Assembly: GCF_002128425.1 (NCBI RefSeq)
Contig: NZ_NESS01000008.1
Location: 117,063 to 181,062 of the forward strand
Direction of reading: 5' to 3'
Length of the DNA stretch: 64,000 nt
Source: Gottfriedia acidiceleris
GTDB lineage: Bacteria > Bacillota > Bacilli > Bacillales > Bacillaceae_G
In this document: one piece after another, positions 47,886-56,376 of the stretch
How positions within the stretch are numbered: position 1 is the stretch's first letter
How the letters are laid out: the number at the start of each line of letters is the position of its first letter
Position numbers and translations under genes: made by a program
The notes under the pieces: model-generated
Database searches by the model: none
Told to the model about the DNA's origin: nothing
What the model saw: only the letters and a program-made list of their open reading frames with translations

Positions 47886-48407
47886 TTGCAGGATCATAGT
47901 CTAGTAGAAAGGGCTATCAAAGGAGATGAGCAAGCATTTTTATCAATTATGCATGAGCATAAATTGTCATTATATAAAACTGCACTAGCTTACTTGAAAA
48001 ATAAAGATGAGGCACTTGAAGCAATTCAAGAAGTAACCTTTAGAGCTTACCAAAGCATAAAAACATTAAGAGAACCAAATTATGTAAAAACATGGCTTAT
48101 TCGGATTATGATTAATTACTGTCAGGATTGTATAAAGATGAATCAAAGAGTAACCTTCGATGAGGAATATATTTCACAACAAGGTACGAACGAGGACTAT
48201 AACTATATTGAGATAGAAGAAGCAATGTCCCAGCTTGATGATACACTGCAGCAACTATTACATTTGAAATATTTTCATGATGTCAAAATTAAAGATATCG
48301 CCATTATGTGGAATCGCCCAGAAGGTACAGTAAAGACTTGGTTAAATAAAGCATTGAGATCACTAAGAGGAATCCTTGAGGAGAAAGGAGAAAATGGCCG
48401 TGTTTGA
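47886..48407 (+). CDS. ECF-type RNA polymerase sigma factor
   Basis: A 173-residue sigma-70 family protein with region 2 ('FLSIMHEHKLSLYKTALAYLKNKDEALEAIQEVTFRAYQSI') and region 4 ('LLHLKYFHDVKIKDIAIMWNRPEGTVKTWLNKALRSLR') only. The TTG at 47886 is 7 bases after GGAGGG; the ATG at 47871 overlaps that site. It overlaps the DUF4179 anti-sigma gene by 14 bases, so the two are a sigma/anti-sigma operon, probably autoregulated. SigV/YlaC-type stress roles are possible but not shown. Confidence 0.9.
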   Translation: MQDHSLVERAIKGDEQAFLSIMHEHKLSLYKTALAYLKNKDEALEAIQEVTFRAYQSIKTLREPNYVKTWLIRIMINYCQDCIKMNQRVTFDEEYISQQGTNEDYNYIEIEEAMSQLDDTLQQLLHLKYFHDVKIKDIAIMWNRPEGTVKTWLNKALRSLRGILEEKGENGRV

Positions 48408-49713
48408 AAAAGAAGAAAGAGAACTAAAAAATTTGAAAGAAATATACGAAAACGTCGACATACCTATACATGAAATTGATGAAGCCATACTAATTGGTTT
48501 TCAAAAAGCAAAAGAAACTAAGATGGTAAGTAAACCGAAGTGGAAATTAAGGATTTGGTCAATTGTTGTAGCAGCCGTTTTTCTATTGGGATTTCTAGGA
48601 AGTATACGTGTATCTCCTACGTTTGCTGATTATTTAACGAAAGTACCGGGCATGGAGAAAATCATTAAGCTTATTCGTGATGATAAAGGATTAATATCAG
48701 CTGTAGAAAATAAATATGCTCAAGAAATTAATATTTCACAAGAAAAAAGTGGAATCAAGGTAACGATTGATTCCGTAATTGCTGATGAGCAAGGAATAGT
48801 GATTTTTTACACGATTGACGCAAAAGAGCCACAACATAATTTTGAAATAAAAGAAGTGAGTCTCAAACCAAGTAATGGTGAAGAATTGCCAGAACATTCT
48901 TCATCATTTGATCTTCCAGTAAAAGATAAGTTAACTACTTATACTAGCAGGATTGAATATTATTTTGAGAAAGCAAACGAACAACATGATTTTAACTTAG
49001 ATTTAAAGATCAAGAGTAAGGAAGTTTCTGAGCAATTTTCTATCCCATTCTCTTTAAAAAATCAAGAAAAAACAAACCAAATATACGAACCAAATAAAAC
49101 AGTAATGATTGAAGGACAAAAAATAACAATAAAAAAAGTAACAATCTATCCTCTTCGAGTAGCTGTACAAGTAAAAATGGATCCAAGTAATTCTAAGAAA
49201 ATACTAGATTTTACTGATTTTAAACTTCTTGATCAAAATGGTGAAGTGTGGTCTAAAATTACAAATGGAACTACAGCCAAAATTATTAGCGATAATGAAA
49301 GAATTATCTATTTGCAGAGTAATTACTTTAAAGATCCAAAAGAGTTATATTTGGATATTAGTAAGCTACAGGCAGTTGATAAGAATGAAGACTATATTTT
49401 AGTTGATACGGAGAAAAAACAAATTCTTAAACAGCCAAAGGGCAATTATTTAACTGACTTTAAAAAAGAAGGAACAGACTTAAAGTTCACCTTAAATACA
49501 AAAAAAGAATTTCATTACTCATTGGTTGAATCAATTGTTGATGTTAATGGAAAAGAAGTTCAAACTAGCGCAGCATCAACAGAATATCATGACGGTGGTA
49601 AACAAATAGTAAGAATAACAATTTCTTCTGAAAATTACATTAATCCATTAAAGCTTAAGCTAGCCTTTTATCCTGTATATATTCAAGGAGATGCTAAAAT
49701 AAGGATTAAATAA
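48394..49713 (+). CDS. DUF4179-type transmembrane anti-sigma factor
   Basis: A 439-residue protein: a cytoplasmic N-terminus of about 45 residues, one membrane helix ('IWSIVVAAVFLLGFLGSI'), then the DUF4179 region ('VSPTFADYLTKVPGMEKIIKLIRDD', 'VTIDSVIADEQGIVIFYTI') and further extracellular beta-rich domains resembling DUF5643. It should hold the ECF sigma factor at the membrane until a signal is received. The ATG at 48394 has AAAGGAG 4-5 bases upstream, within the end of the sigma gene. Confidence 0.87.
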   Translation: MAVFEKEERELKNLKEIYENVDIPIHEIDEAILIGFQKAKETKMVSKPKWKLRIWSIVVAAVFLLGFLGSIRVSPTFADYLTKVPGMEKIIKLIRDDKGLISAVENKYAQEINISQEKSGIKVTIDSVIADEQGIVIFYTIDAKEPQHNFEIKEVSLKPSNGEELPEHSSSFDLPVKDKLTTYTSRIEYYFEKANEQHDFNLDLKIKSKEVSEQFSIPFSLKNQEKTNQIYEPNKTVMIEGQKITIKKVTIYPLRVAVQVKMDPSNSKKILDFTDFKLLDQNGEVWSKITNGTTAKIISDNERIIYLQSNYFKDPKELYLDISKLQAVDKNEDYILVDTEKKQILKQPKGNYLTDFKKEGTDLKFTLNTKKEFHYSLVESIVDVNGKEVQTSAASTEYHDGGKQIVRITISSENYINPLKLKLAFYPVYIQGDAKIRIK

Positions 49714-49744
49714 ATTAACTAATCGGACCAGAATAAAGAAAATA

Positions 49745-49790
49745 AAAAACGTAATCTTCTCTATTAAAACTAGAAAAGATTACGTTTTTT
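49745..49790. terminator. Bidirectional terminator
   Basis: AAAAAACGTAATCTT pairs with AAGATTACGTTTTTT with an inner TCTA/TAGA extension. It serves the anti-sigma gene and the convergent patatin gene. Confidence 0.85.
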
Positions 49791-49796
49791 AAGTTG

Positions 49797-50735
49797 CTAC
49801 AGACTATTCACCTTATTACAGTACGGTACAGGAGGATAGTCGTGTTTAAACTTTACAAAATCCCAAGTTCCGAGAAATTTTTTTGCGGCTTGGTAACCAT
49901 TTGTGTAAAGTAGTTCTTTTTCTTTTTTAGTTAAACTGAAATCTGTGCTTGATATTTCGTCAGTAGGGATTTTAATTGTTCGTTCATTTACTTCTGCTGT
50001 TAGATGTCGAATGTCGTGTGCTTGCCGCATCGTTATAAATATTGATTTGTAAAATGAGATTGGGTTATGACCATCTAGCGGTTTCCCGATAATTTCTTCA
50101 TCTATTAGACGAAATCCAAAAGTCGGCCATTCTTGATGGTCATCGAAAATCCAAATTGGAAAATTACTTAGAATTCCACCATCAACAATTAATATTGGGT
50201 AATCATAATTAGGAGTTTTTAGTTTAATTGGTTGAAAGAAAAAGGGAATTGTACCACTCATTCTAACTGCTTGAGAAATTGTTATATCTTTTGTAGATAA
50301 ACCATAAGCAGGTAAATCATCAGGTAAAACGACCATTTTGCCATTACTAATATCTGAAATAATGATTTTTAATTTTCCCTCTTCTAAATCATCGAAATAG
50401 CGAATTCCTTTCTTTGATAATAAAGCTTCTAACCATTCTTCTTCAAAGTCATTTTTATATAACCCATTTTTAAATAAGATATTTAATCCCAATCCAATTA
50501 AAGGAATAAAGTGCAACCATGTTTTTGTGATAAATTTCTTATAATCTAGATGATCCATAATTTCCTTTAATTCTTTTCCAGTATAGCCACATGCTAGAAG
50601 AGTAGCAACAATAGCACCAGCAGAAGTACCTGCCAAACGCGCCCACTTATAACCAGCTTCTTCCAAAGCGCAAATAGCTCCAACATGTCCGATTCCTCGA
50701 ACTCCTCCTCCTTCAAAGATACCATCTACTTTCAT
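49797..50735 (-). CDS. Patatin-like phospholipase
   Basis: A 312-residue patatin-family protein with the oxyanion loop 'GGGVRGIGHVGA' (residues about 8-19), the nucleophile motif GTSAG (about 36-40) and the catalytic aspartate in 'IVDGG' near residue 190. It hydrolyses acyl esters of lipids, probably cytoplasmic as no signal peptide is visible. AGGTAGGTG precedes the ATG at 50735. Similar proteins occur widely in bacilli; the physiological lipid is not known. Confidence 0.88.
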   Translation of the reverse strand: MKVDGIFEGGGVRGIGHVGAICALEEAGYKWARLAGTSAGAIVATLLACGYTGKELKEIMDHLDYKKFITKTWLHFIPLIGLGLNILFKNGLYKNDFEEEWLEALLSKKGIRYFDDLEEGKLKIIISDISNGKMVVLPDDLPAYGLSTKDITISQAVRMSGTIPFFFQPIKLKTPNYDYPILIVDGGILSNFPIWIFDDHQEWPTFGFRLIDEEIIGKPLDGHNPISFYKSIFITMRQAHDIRHLTAEVNERTIKIPTDEISSTDFSLTKKEKELLYTNGYQAAKKFLGTWDFVKFKHDYPPVPYCNKVNSL

Positions 50736-50958
50736 TTTGTTACACCTACCTTTCAAAAAATGGAATTATACTAATATAATATATGAAGAGTTCTTTTTAA
50801 ATGTGATTAGCCTTTGATTCAGTCATATTTATGAAACAATTTATTTTTTGGGAAATAATCTGACAATCTTTGCAGATAAATTTAAAATTCTAAGGGAATC
50901 GATAACTAAAATAAATTTCGGATGAAAAATAAAAAAAGTTGCAGAAATAGTTATTTGA

Positions 50959-50988
50959 TGAATATTTTAAATTCAATATGAAATACTA
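50959..50988 (+). promoter_or_regulatory. Sigma-G-like promoter of the SASP gene
   Basis: TGAATA (50959-50964) and AATACTA (50982-50988), 17 bases apart, fit the forespore sigma-G pattern (TGhATR and CATwmTA, one mismatch) about 50 bases before the SASP start. Confidence 0.5.
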
Positions 50989-51041
50989 ACAGCAATCTGA
51001 TAGTTTATATCAGAAAATTATATTAAAAGGGGCTACATATC

Positions 51042-51242
51042 ATGGCAAACAGATCTTCAAATCAATATGTTTCACCAAATGCTGAATCTGCAATCGATCA
51101 GATGAAGTATGAAATTGCAACAGAATTTGGAGTACATTTAGGTCCAGATTCAACAGCTCGTGCAAATGGTTCAGTTGGTGGAGAGATTACAAAACGTTTA
51201 GTTCAAATGGCTGAACAAAGTCTAGGTGGCTATTCAAGATAA
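51042..51242 (+). CDS. Alpha/beta-type small acid-soluble spore protein
   Basis: A 66-residue SASP. '[41 protein letters not shown]' contains the GPR protease cleavage site (E-I-A-x-E-F-G-V) and the conserved DNA-binding helices. It coats spore DNA and protects it from UV. AAAGGGG precedes the ATG, and a sigma-G-like promoter and strong terminator flank the gene. Confidence 0.97.
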   Translation: MANRSSNQYVSPNAESAIDQMKYEIATEFGVHLGPDSTARANGSVGGEITKRLVQMAEQSLGGYSR

Positions 51243-51256
51243 GTGATTTAATTTGA

Positions 51257-51308
51257 GAGATGAGTTAATTAAAGGTAATTCGTTACCGATTAATTAACTC
51301 ATCTCTTT
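51257..51308 (+). terminator. Terminator after the SASP gene
   Basis: AGAGATGAGTTAATTAA pairs perfectly with TTAATTAACTCATCTCT, followed by TTT. The 240 bases from here to the AbrB-like gene show nothing more. Confidence 0.85.
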
Positions 51309-51551
51309 TTGTATCTTATAAAAAATTTTACATAATTTAACTAAAATTAAAACTAAAGATAGAGTTAAAAGGAAGTAACTAGAAAATATCAATAAAATTT
51401 TAAAAATTTGTATTAATATAATTAAAAATGAGTCGATTTAAGTAGAGAGAAAATTAAAATAATTTGGTATTATTAAATTAAACTCAATGTAGATATAGAG
51501 AGAATTATGTTGAGTATATAAAGAGATAGAAATAAATGGGGAGTTGCAAGT

Positions 51552-51983
51552 ATGAAATCAACTGGAATTATTAGAAAACTAGACGATCTTGGAAGAATTG
51601 TTCTACCTAAGGAACTAAGAAATACAATGAATTTAGAGAACAATGCTCCATTCGAAATTCATTTTGAAGAAGGTATGATTATTCTTACAAAATATGATGA
51701 AAATTCCGGTCTAAGTGGAATTGTCAGAAGACTTGATGACTTAGGAAGAATTGTTTTACCAAAGGAATTAAGAAATATGCTAAATCTAAATAAATATGAA
51801 CCATTTGAAGTATTTATTGAGGAGCAAAGAATTATCCTTAAACAGTTTGTTTCGAGTAATGCTTGTATGGTAACAGGAGTTATTGATGAAAATAATTTCT
51901 CATTTGATAGTGGAAAGATTGTATTAAGTAAAAATGGTGCTGAATTACTTATTAAGGAATTGCAGGAATACATAGCTAAATAA
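51552..51983 (+). CDS. AbrB-type transition-state regulator with two DNA-binding domains
   Basis: A 143-residue protein with two consecutive SpoVT/AbrB swapped-hairpin domains (residues about 1-47 'STGIIRKLDDLGRIVLPKEL' and 53-98 'LSGIVRRLDDLGRIVLPKEL') followed by one AbrB C-terminal domain ('CMVTGVIDENNFSFDSGKIVLSKNGAELLIKELQE'). AbrB itself is about 95 residues with one of each. AbrB dimerises through its N-domain and tetramerises through its C-domain, so this chain may form a complete N-domain pair within one polypeptide. A ribosome binding site (TGGGGAG) precedes the ATG. Confidence 0.9.
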   Translation: MKSTGIIRKLDDLGRIVLPKELRNTMNLENNAPFEIHFEEGMIILTKYDENSGLSGIVRRLDDLGRIVLPKELRNMLNLNKYEPFEVFIEEQRIILKQFVSSNACMVTGVIDENNFSFDSGKIVLSKNGAELLIKELQEYIAK

Positions 51984-51993
51984 AAAATCTCTA

Positions 51994-52035
51994 AAAGTGC
52001 TCTTTAATCTTTTCAAAGTAGAAGAGCACTTTTTT
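51994..52035 (+). terminator. Terminator after the AbrB-like gene
   Basis: AAAAGTGCTCTT pairs with AAGAGCACTTTT, then TT. Confidence 0.8.
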
Positions 52036-52425
52036 GTTTGAATTTAATTGTCCTTTCTAGAGTAATATAAAGAATCTCTTTTTTTTGTTTCTCAGCGATT
52101 TACTACAAATTTGTTAAAACCCTCTAAAATACACCAAGATAATAAGACACTACATAAAATAATAATTTCCATTGTTTACATCTCCCTTTCTTTGTTCTAT
52201 TTTTAAGTTTTCTTAAGTTTTAACTGTCTTTAAATTTAAGATTGTATGTTCTGTTTTGTTTGGATGTTTTTATTATACACGAACACTTATTCTGATGTAA
52301 GTAGTTTTTTCGAAATTTTATAGATTTTTTGCGAACGTATAATCAGGTCGTTTGTTCGTATTTAGAGGTTCATTACAAAATTAGAATAGATTTATTAAAT
52401 TTATATATATTTAGAGTTTAAAAAT

Positions 52426-52455
52426 GATCTACTCTGAGTATTAGCAGAGTAGATC
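52426..52455. other. Perfect hairpin in a gene-free stretch
   Basis: GATCTACTCTG pairs perfectly with CAGAGTAGATC around 8 bases, without a T-run. It is the only clear structure in the 575 gene-free bases before the RelA/SpoT-domain gene and lies 155 bases before that gene's start. Confidence 0.45.
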
Positions 52456-52610
52456 AGCGACAACATATAAGCTTAGGTTAAGCTAAAACAAATCTCTTTT
52501 TTATGTGAACTAAACTAGTGTTTTTTGTGCTCATTCTTGTTCAGAAAAAGTATGTTTCTTTCATAAATATGGTAGGATATGGTTATGGAAATGTTAGAAG
52601 GAGAAAGAGT

Positions 52611-53567
52611 ATGGGACTAATAGAGAATCAAAAGTACTTCTTTGAAAAATATAAAATTGATGAACAGGATTTTAAAAAGTACTGTTTAGACTGGTCAAAA
52701 TATATTGAAATTTATAATGAATACATATCAGAAATACCGAATCTTGAAACGGTAGCTACTTTTATTTCAGAAATACTCCGTAAAAATCCTGAAATTCATA
52801 CAGTGAAATCTCGAATAAAATATCCTGATCATTTAATTGAAAAGATTATTCGAAAGACGATAAAAGGTAAAAAAACGGACCCGACTTATGAAATCGATGT
52901 TTCGAATTATAAATCTGAAATCACAGATCTAATTGGAATAAGAGCATTGCATTTGTATAAATATCAGGCTGCAGATATAGATAAAACAATTAGACAAAAT
53001 TGGAATTTACATGAAAAAGCGACTATTTACCATCGCTTAGGAGATATGACGAGCGAACAGCATATAGAAGAAGAGAAGTTCCAGTTTTTAGTTCATGATG
53101 CCGGATATCGTTCATGGCATTATGTAATTAAGTCGCAAATGACAAAAGTAAATTATTTAGCTGAAATTCAAGTAAGAACGATATTTGAAGAAGGCTGGAG
53201 TGAAATCGATCATCAACTTAGGTATCCTTATGATTTAGATAATGAGATTTTAAATGAACAGCTTTTAATCTTAAATAGGCTCTCAGGTGGGGCTGATGAA
53301 TTGGTTAATTCAATTCTTCATACTAAGATGACTATTTATCAACAAAACGAAGAAAAAGAGTTTCGTGATGAAAAAATTCAGGAATTATTAGACGAAATAT
53401 CTAGTTTGTCAGAGGATGGAAAATTAACTGATGAGGATAAGAAGTCATTAGAAGAGAAAATTAAGCAATTAGAAGCTAAAAAGATTAAAGTAAATTATAG
53501 TAATTTGTTTAATAATCGCTCAGTTGAATATCACTTTAAACGAAGAATATTTCCTAGCGATTTTTAA
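52611..53567 (+). CDS. Stand-alone RelA/SpoT nucleotidyltransferase-domain protein
   Basis: A 318-residue protein whose residues about 60-215 form a RelA/SpoT synthetase domain ('VKSRIKYPDHLIEKIIRK', 'DLIGIRALHLY', 'AGYRSWHYVIKSQ', 'LAEIQVRTIFEEGWSEIDHQLRYP'), followed by a coiled-coil-like acidic/lysine-rich tail (about 245-300). There is no hydrolase, TGS or ACT domain. It may make (p)ppGpp like small alarmone synthetases, or be a toxSAS-type toxin that modifies other targets. No clear antitoxin gene is adjacent. GAAGGAG lies 8 bases before the ATG at 52611. Confidence 0.85.
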   Translation: MGLIENQKYFFEKYKIDEQDFKKYCLDWSKYIEIYNEYISEIPNLETVATFISEILRKNPEIHTVKSRIKYPDHLIEKIIRKTIKGKKTDPTYEIDVSNYKSEITDLIGIRALHLYKYQAADIDKTIRQNWNLHEKATIYHRLGDMTSEQHIEEEKFQFLVHDAGYRSWHYVIKSQMTKVNYLAEIQVRTIFEEGWSEIDHQLRYPYDLDNEILNEQLLILNRLSGGADELVNSILHTKMTIYQQNEEKEFRDEKIQELLDEISSLSEDGKLTDEDKKSLEEKIKQLEAKKIKVNYSNLFNNRSVEYHFKRRIFPSDF

Positions 53568-53579
53568 GATGATTGTTAT

Positions 53580-53605
53580 TAAGCTAAGGCTATATGCTTT
53601 GGCTT
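53580..53605 (+). terminator. Terminator after the RelA/SpoT-domain gene
   Basis: AAGCTAAGGC pairs with GCTTTGGCTT with mismatches, followed by TTT. Confidence 0.6.
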
Positions 53606-53725
53606 TTTGTATTTTTTTTCCAGAAAAATTTCTGTGATTTTTTAGGTGCCATTTCTTTTTTCCTAACATTAAATGTAATAACAGATCTAGTTTAGATTTT
53701 AAAAAATATGAAACTAGGTGGAATA

Positions 53726-54469
53726 ATGGTTAAAAGGCCGATTTATAAGCAGGAATTTCTAAACACATTTAATTATGCAGACAAGAATTTTGATATTGTT
53801 TCCCTTAAAAATCTGATTGAACAATCCTTTGGAGAAAATAATGCATTGGATTTTAAGGAAACATTCGTTAGAGAGGATCAAATTGCAAAATTAATCATTG
53901 CAATGGCGAATTCTGGTGGAGGATCAATTATTTTTGGCGTAAATGATGATAATCACCCAGTAGGAATCCTGAAAGAAGAGATAAAGGATCCAACCGATTT
54001 TCAAAGAAAATTAAATGGTTATTTGCCTTCTATTTTAATTTATCATCTTCAACAAATTGATTACGACGAGAATGAAATGTACGGATATTTTAGTGGTAAA
54101 ACCTTCTTCATCATTTATATCCCCGAGCAAAATCGATATATCCCGTTTATTGCCAAAAGAGGCTCCGATAAATTATTTACAGATAAAATCTATATTAGAA
54201 AAAATACTTCAAACGAAACCGCCACAAACGATGACTTAGAGATTATTTTTAGAAAAAGGCTCATTGAACAATATGAGGACTTATCAAATATGAGTCTAAA
54301 CGAGCATATGGAACAATTAAAGATCCTTTATCGAATCGCTGCAATTAGTGGTGATACAAATAAAAACCAAAAGAGCCATAAAGAGGATTTTAGTGAATTT
54401 ATTGCCAAAATGATTGAGAAGAAGAAACGGAAGATTGAGATTGTTTTGGAGGTTAGTAATATTGAGTGA
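53726..54469 (+). CDS. AlbA_2-domain (Schlafen-like) putative DNA-binding protein
   Basis: A 247-residue protein with the AlbA_2 domain at about residues 15-160: 'ENNALDFKETFVREDQIAKLIIAMANSGGGSIIFGVNDD', then 'YIPEQNRYIPFIAKRGSDKLFTDKIYIRKNTSNETAT'. Proteins with this domain bind nucleic acid or nucleotides and occur in regulators and defence loci; this one has no fused helicase or helix-turn-helix. GGTGGA precedes the ATG at 53726. Confidence 0.8.
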   Translation: MVKRPIYKQEFLNTFNYADKNFDIVSLKNLIEQSFGENNALDFKETFVREDQIAKLIIAMANSGGGSIIFGVNDDNHPVGILKEEIKDPTDFQRKLNGYLPSILIYHLQQIDYDENEMYGYFSGKTFFIIYIPEQNRYIPFIAKRGSDKLFTDKIYIRKNTSNETATNDDLEIIFRKRLIEQYEDLSNMSLNEHMEQLKILYRIAAISGDTNKNQKSHKEDFSEFIAKMIEKKKRKIEIVLEVSNIE

Positions 54470-54519
54470 TAGCGAATTTTCTTTATGATCACAAAGAAAA
54501 GTACTGAATTATACGAACA

Positions 54520-54568
54520 TAAAAAGTCTATAAACAAAACTTTAATCGTTTGTTTATAGCTTTTTTAT
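54520..54568 (+). terminator. Terminator after the AlbA_2 gene
   Basis: CTATAAACAAA pairs with TTTGTTTATAG, extended by AAAAG/CTTTT, then T-run. Confidence 0.8.
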
Positions 54569-54664
54569 TTTTCATATTAATTTCATACTTTGTCACTCTA
54601 CTGGAATATATTTCATTTTATAATTAGCTATAAGAAATCTTGAATTTGGAGGCATAACATATCA

Positions 54665-55072
54665 ATGACTTTATTTTTATTACTCATTTTTATTGCAGTT
54701 GCCGTAATTTTATTTAGGAAGAATCAGCTATCAGTTTTGATTGGTGAAAATCACAAACTTGTACTTAAATTGAAAAATACTAGTTGGATTCAAAATCATT
54801 GGATGTCAGGAATCTTCTTATTTTTTGTAAACGGAACTTTGTTTTTTATTACAATTATTTTGCTCTTTTTATTAGGATATCTTGATATTCCCTATTTTCA
54901 TTTACTTGTGATGGTAGTGGCAGTCTTTGGAAGTTTCTTTTTTTGGATGATATTGAATAAGGCATGGCAAGGTACAAACGCAAACCGTATTAAAATGAGT
55001 ATTTTAGGAAGTAGTTTTTATTTTTTAGGCTGTTTTCGTAAAGTTTGTGGCTTTTATAAAATAATGTATTAG
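54665..55072 (+). CDS. Small membrane protein, start of the cassette-like region
   Basis: A 135-residue protein with an N-terminal helix, two central helices (about 47-68 and 74-98) and a basic C-terminus. I do not recognise it with confidence; it resembles DUF3899-type proteins in 'NANRIKMSILGSSFYFLG'. The abrupt tail 'FRKVCGFYKIMY' could follow a frameshift. GGAGG lies 14 bases before the ATG. A B-type repeat follows the stop by 44 bases. Confidence 0.55.
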   Translation: MTLFLLLIFIAVAVILFRKNQLSVLIGENHKLVLKLKNTSWIQNHWMSGIFLFFVNGTLFFITIILLFLLGYLDIPYFHLLVMVVAVFGSFFFWMILNKAWQGTNANRIKMSILGSSFYFLGCFRKVCGFYKIMY

Positions 55073-55115
55073 TAAAGGAAAATTATTGTTAGATGTCGAA
55101 TAATTATCATGGGTC

Positions 55116-55149
55116 CTTGTTCAACTAAATGGCAGGATAGTTGCTCAAG
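55116..55149 (+). repeat. B-type palindromic repeat, copy 1
   Basis: CTTGTTCAACTA, AATGGCAGGA, TAGTTGCTCAAG: 12-base arms paired with two mismatches around a 10-base centre containing ATGGCAG. The same centre occurs at 56133, 57370 and 58017. Confidence 0.7.
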
Positions 55150-55210
55150 AAATCAGCTTTTTCGTAATAGAATGCAAATAGACCTAGGAGTTATTTCCTA
55201 TGTCTATTAA

Positions 55211-55414
55211 TTACTCTACATATTCCATAATATCACCAGGTTGACATTCCAAAACTTTGCAAATTGCTTCTAATGTAGAAAAACGAATTGCTTTAATTTT
55301 ACCCGTTTTTATATTTGATAGATTTACAATACTTATATCAATCGCTTCAGCTAACTCATTAAGTTGCATCTTACGGTCGGCTAGTACACGGTCTAATCGC
55401 AAAATAATACTCAT
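55211..55414 (-). CDS. XRE/Cro-type helix-turn-helix regulator (YozG-like)
   Basis: A 67-residue protein that is almost only a helix-turn-helix ('RKMQLNELAEAIDISIVNLSNIKTGKIKAIRFSTLEAICKVLECQPGDIMEY'). GAGG lies before the ATG. It follows a DUF2975 membrane-protein gene by 12 bases; the same pair (YoaS/YozG in B. subtilis) is widespread. It is one of only two minus-strand genes in the cassette-like region. Confidence 0.88.
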   Translation of the reverse strand: MSIILRLDRVLADRKMQLNELAEAIDISIVNLSNIKTGKIKAIRFSTLEAICKVLECQPGDIMEYVE

Positions 55415-55426
55415 ATATAACCTCGC

Positions 55427-55990
55427 TTATAATAGTGAATCGTATTCTTCTTGCAAATAGCATCCATATCGAAAAACCCCTGATAGAATTAAAAGGCAGA
55501 CTCCAAATAATAATACAGGAACTTCTGAATAAAATAATTCAAAACTAACTCGGTGTTTTAGAAAAATTAAATCTTCGATAAAATCATATATGTATCCAAT
55601 CAATGCTTGAACTACTAAAAGCCCTCCCATTATTCTTATACTAATAGCATTATTGTAAATAAATGGTTTTTGTTCCATAACATTTTTTAGAATTTGATTA
55701 AGATTTCTTAAAAGTAATGAGTTGGTTACTCCAATAAAAACACCTTGAATAGAGATAGAGAAAATAATTAGTTTGTAATTAAATGCAGAATAATTGCTTT
55801 TATGAATCCCTAGCTGAGTGTAAGCCAAAATTGTCTTTTCACTCAAATCACTGAAAAAAACTGAAGCAACAAAAAATGCAACTAACGCGGTTCCAATGTA
55901 GCAGAAAAAAGTAGCATATTTAGTAAGGCGATAAAGAAGTTTAGTTACTTTTAAATATCCCTTGATGAAAGAATCATTTTTAGTGTTCAT
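55427..55990 (-). CDS. DUF2975 membrane protein (YoaS-like)
   Basis: A 187-residue protein with four helices (about 23-45, 72-93, 117-137 and 155-172) and the DUF2975 loop 'LRNLNQILKNVMEQKPFIYNNAISIRIMG'. The function is unknown; it may control the partner helix-turn-helix protein. AAAGGGAG precedes the ATG. The pair is bracketed by two B-type repeats. Confidence 0.85.
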   Translation of the reverse strand: MNTKNDSFIKGYLKVTKLLYRLTKYATFFCYIGTALVAFFVASVFFSDLSEKTILAYTQLGIHKSNYSAFNYKLIIFSISIQGVFIGVTNSLLLRNLNQILKNVMEQKPFIYNNAISIRIMGGLLVVQALIGYIYDFIEDLIFLKHRVSFELFYSEVPVLLFGVCLLILSGVFRYGCYLQEEYDSLL

Positions 55991-56132
55991 CTGAGAACTC
56001 CCTTTTTGTTTTTGTTATTATCATAATAATTAAAATTTTAAATTAATTCAATAATATTTTATCGTTTATCATTAAAAAATTAATGAATTTTAGTGGTTTA
56101 ATGTTGTTATAAATTAAATTAAATGTAGAGTG

Positions 56133-56165
56133 CTTGTTCAAATAAATGGCAGATTAGTACAATAG
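56133..56165 (+). repeat. B-type palindromic repeat, copy 2 (decayed)
   Basis: CTTGTTCAAATAAATGGCAG followed by ATTAGTACAATAG matches copy 1 in the left arm and centre; the right arm has drifted. It lies in a 386-base gene-free stretch that shows no other structure. Confidence 0.6.
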
Positions 56166-56376
56166 GGACTTTAAAATACTCTACTTATAAATGGTTAAAT
56201 ATGGTAAAATTCAAAGATGGATAATTAGATCAAATTTTAGGGATTTCTATGGTTTTATTGATCTTAATTTTTTCATTAATTTGAAGAAGAATAAACAAAC
56301 TTTCTTGAATCCTATTTTTCTTATAACTGTATTATGAAATGATAATTTTGTTTATGATTAATCGATAGGAGTTAAT

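Noticed and set aside
52250..52370. SOS (LexA) box near CGAAC and GTTCG motifs
   Set aside because: The half-sites are wrongly spaced or mismatched against CGAAC-4-GTTCG and no DNA-repair gene is adjacent.
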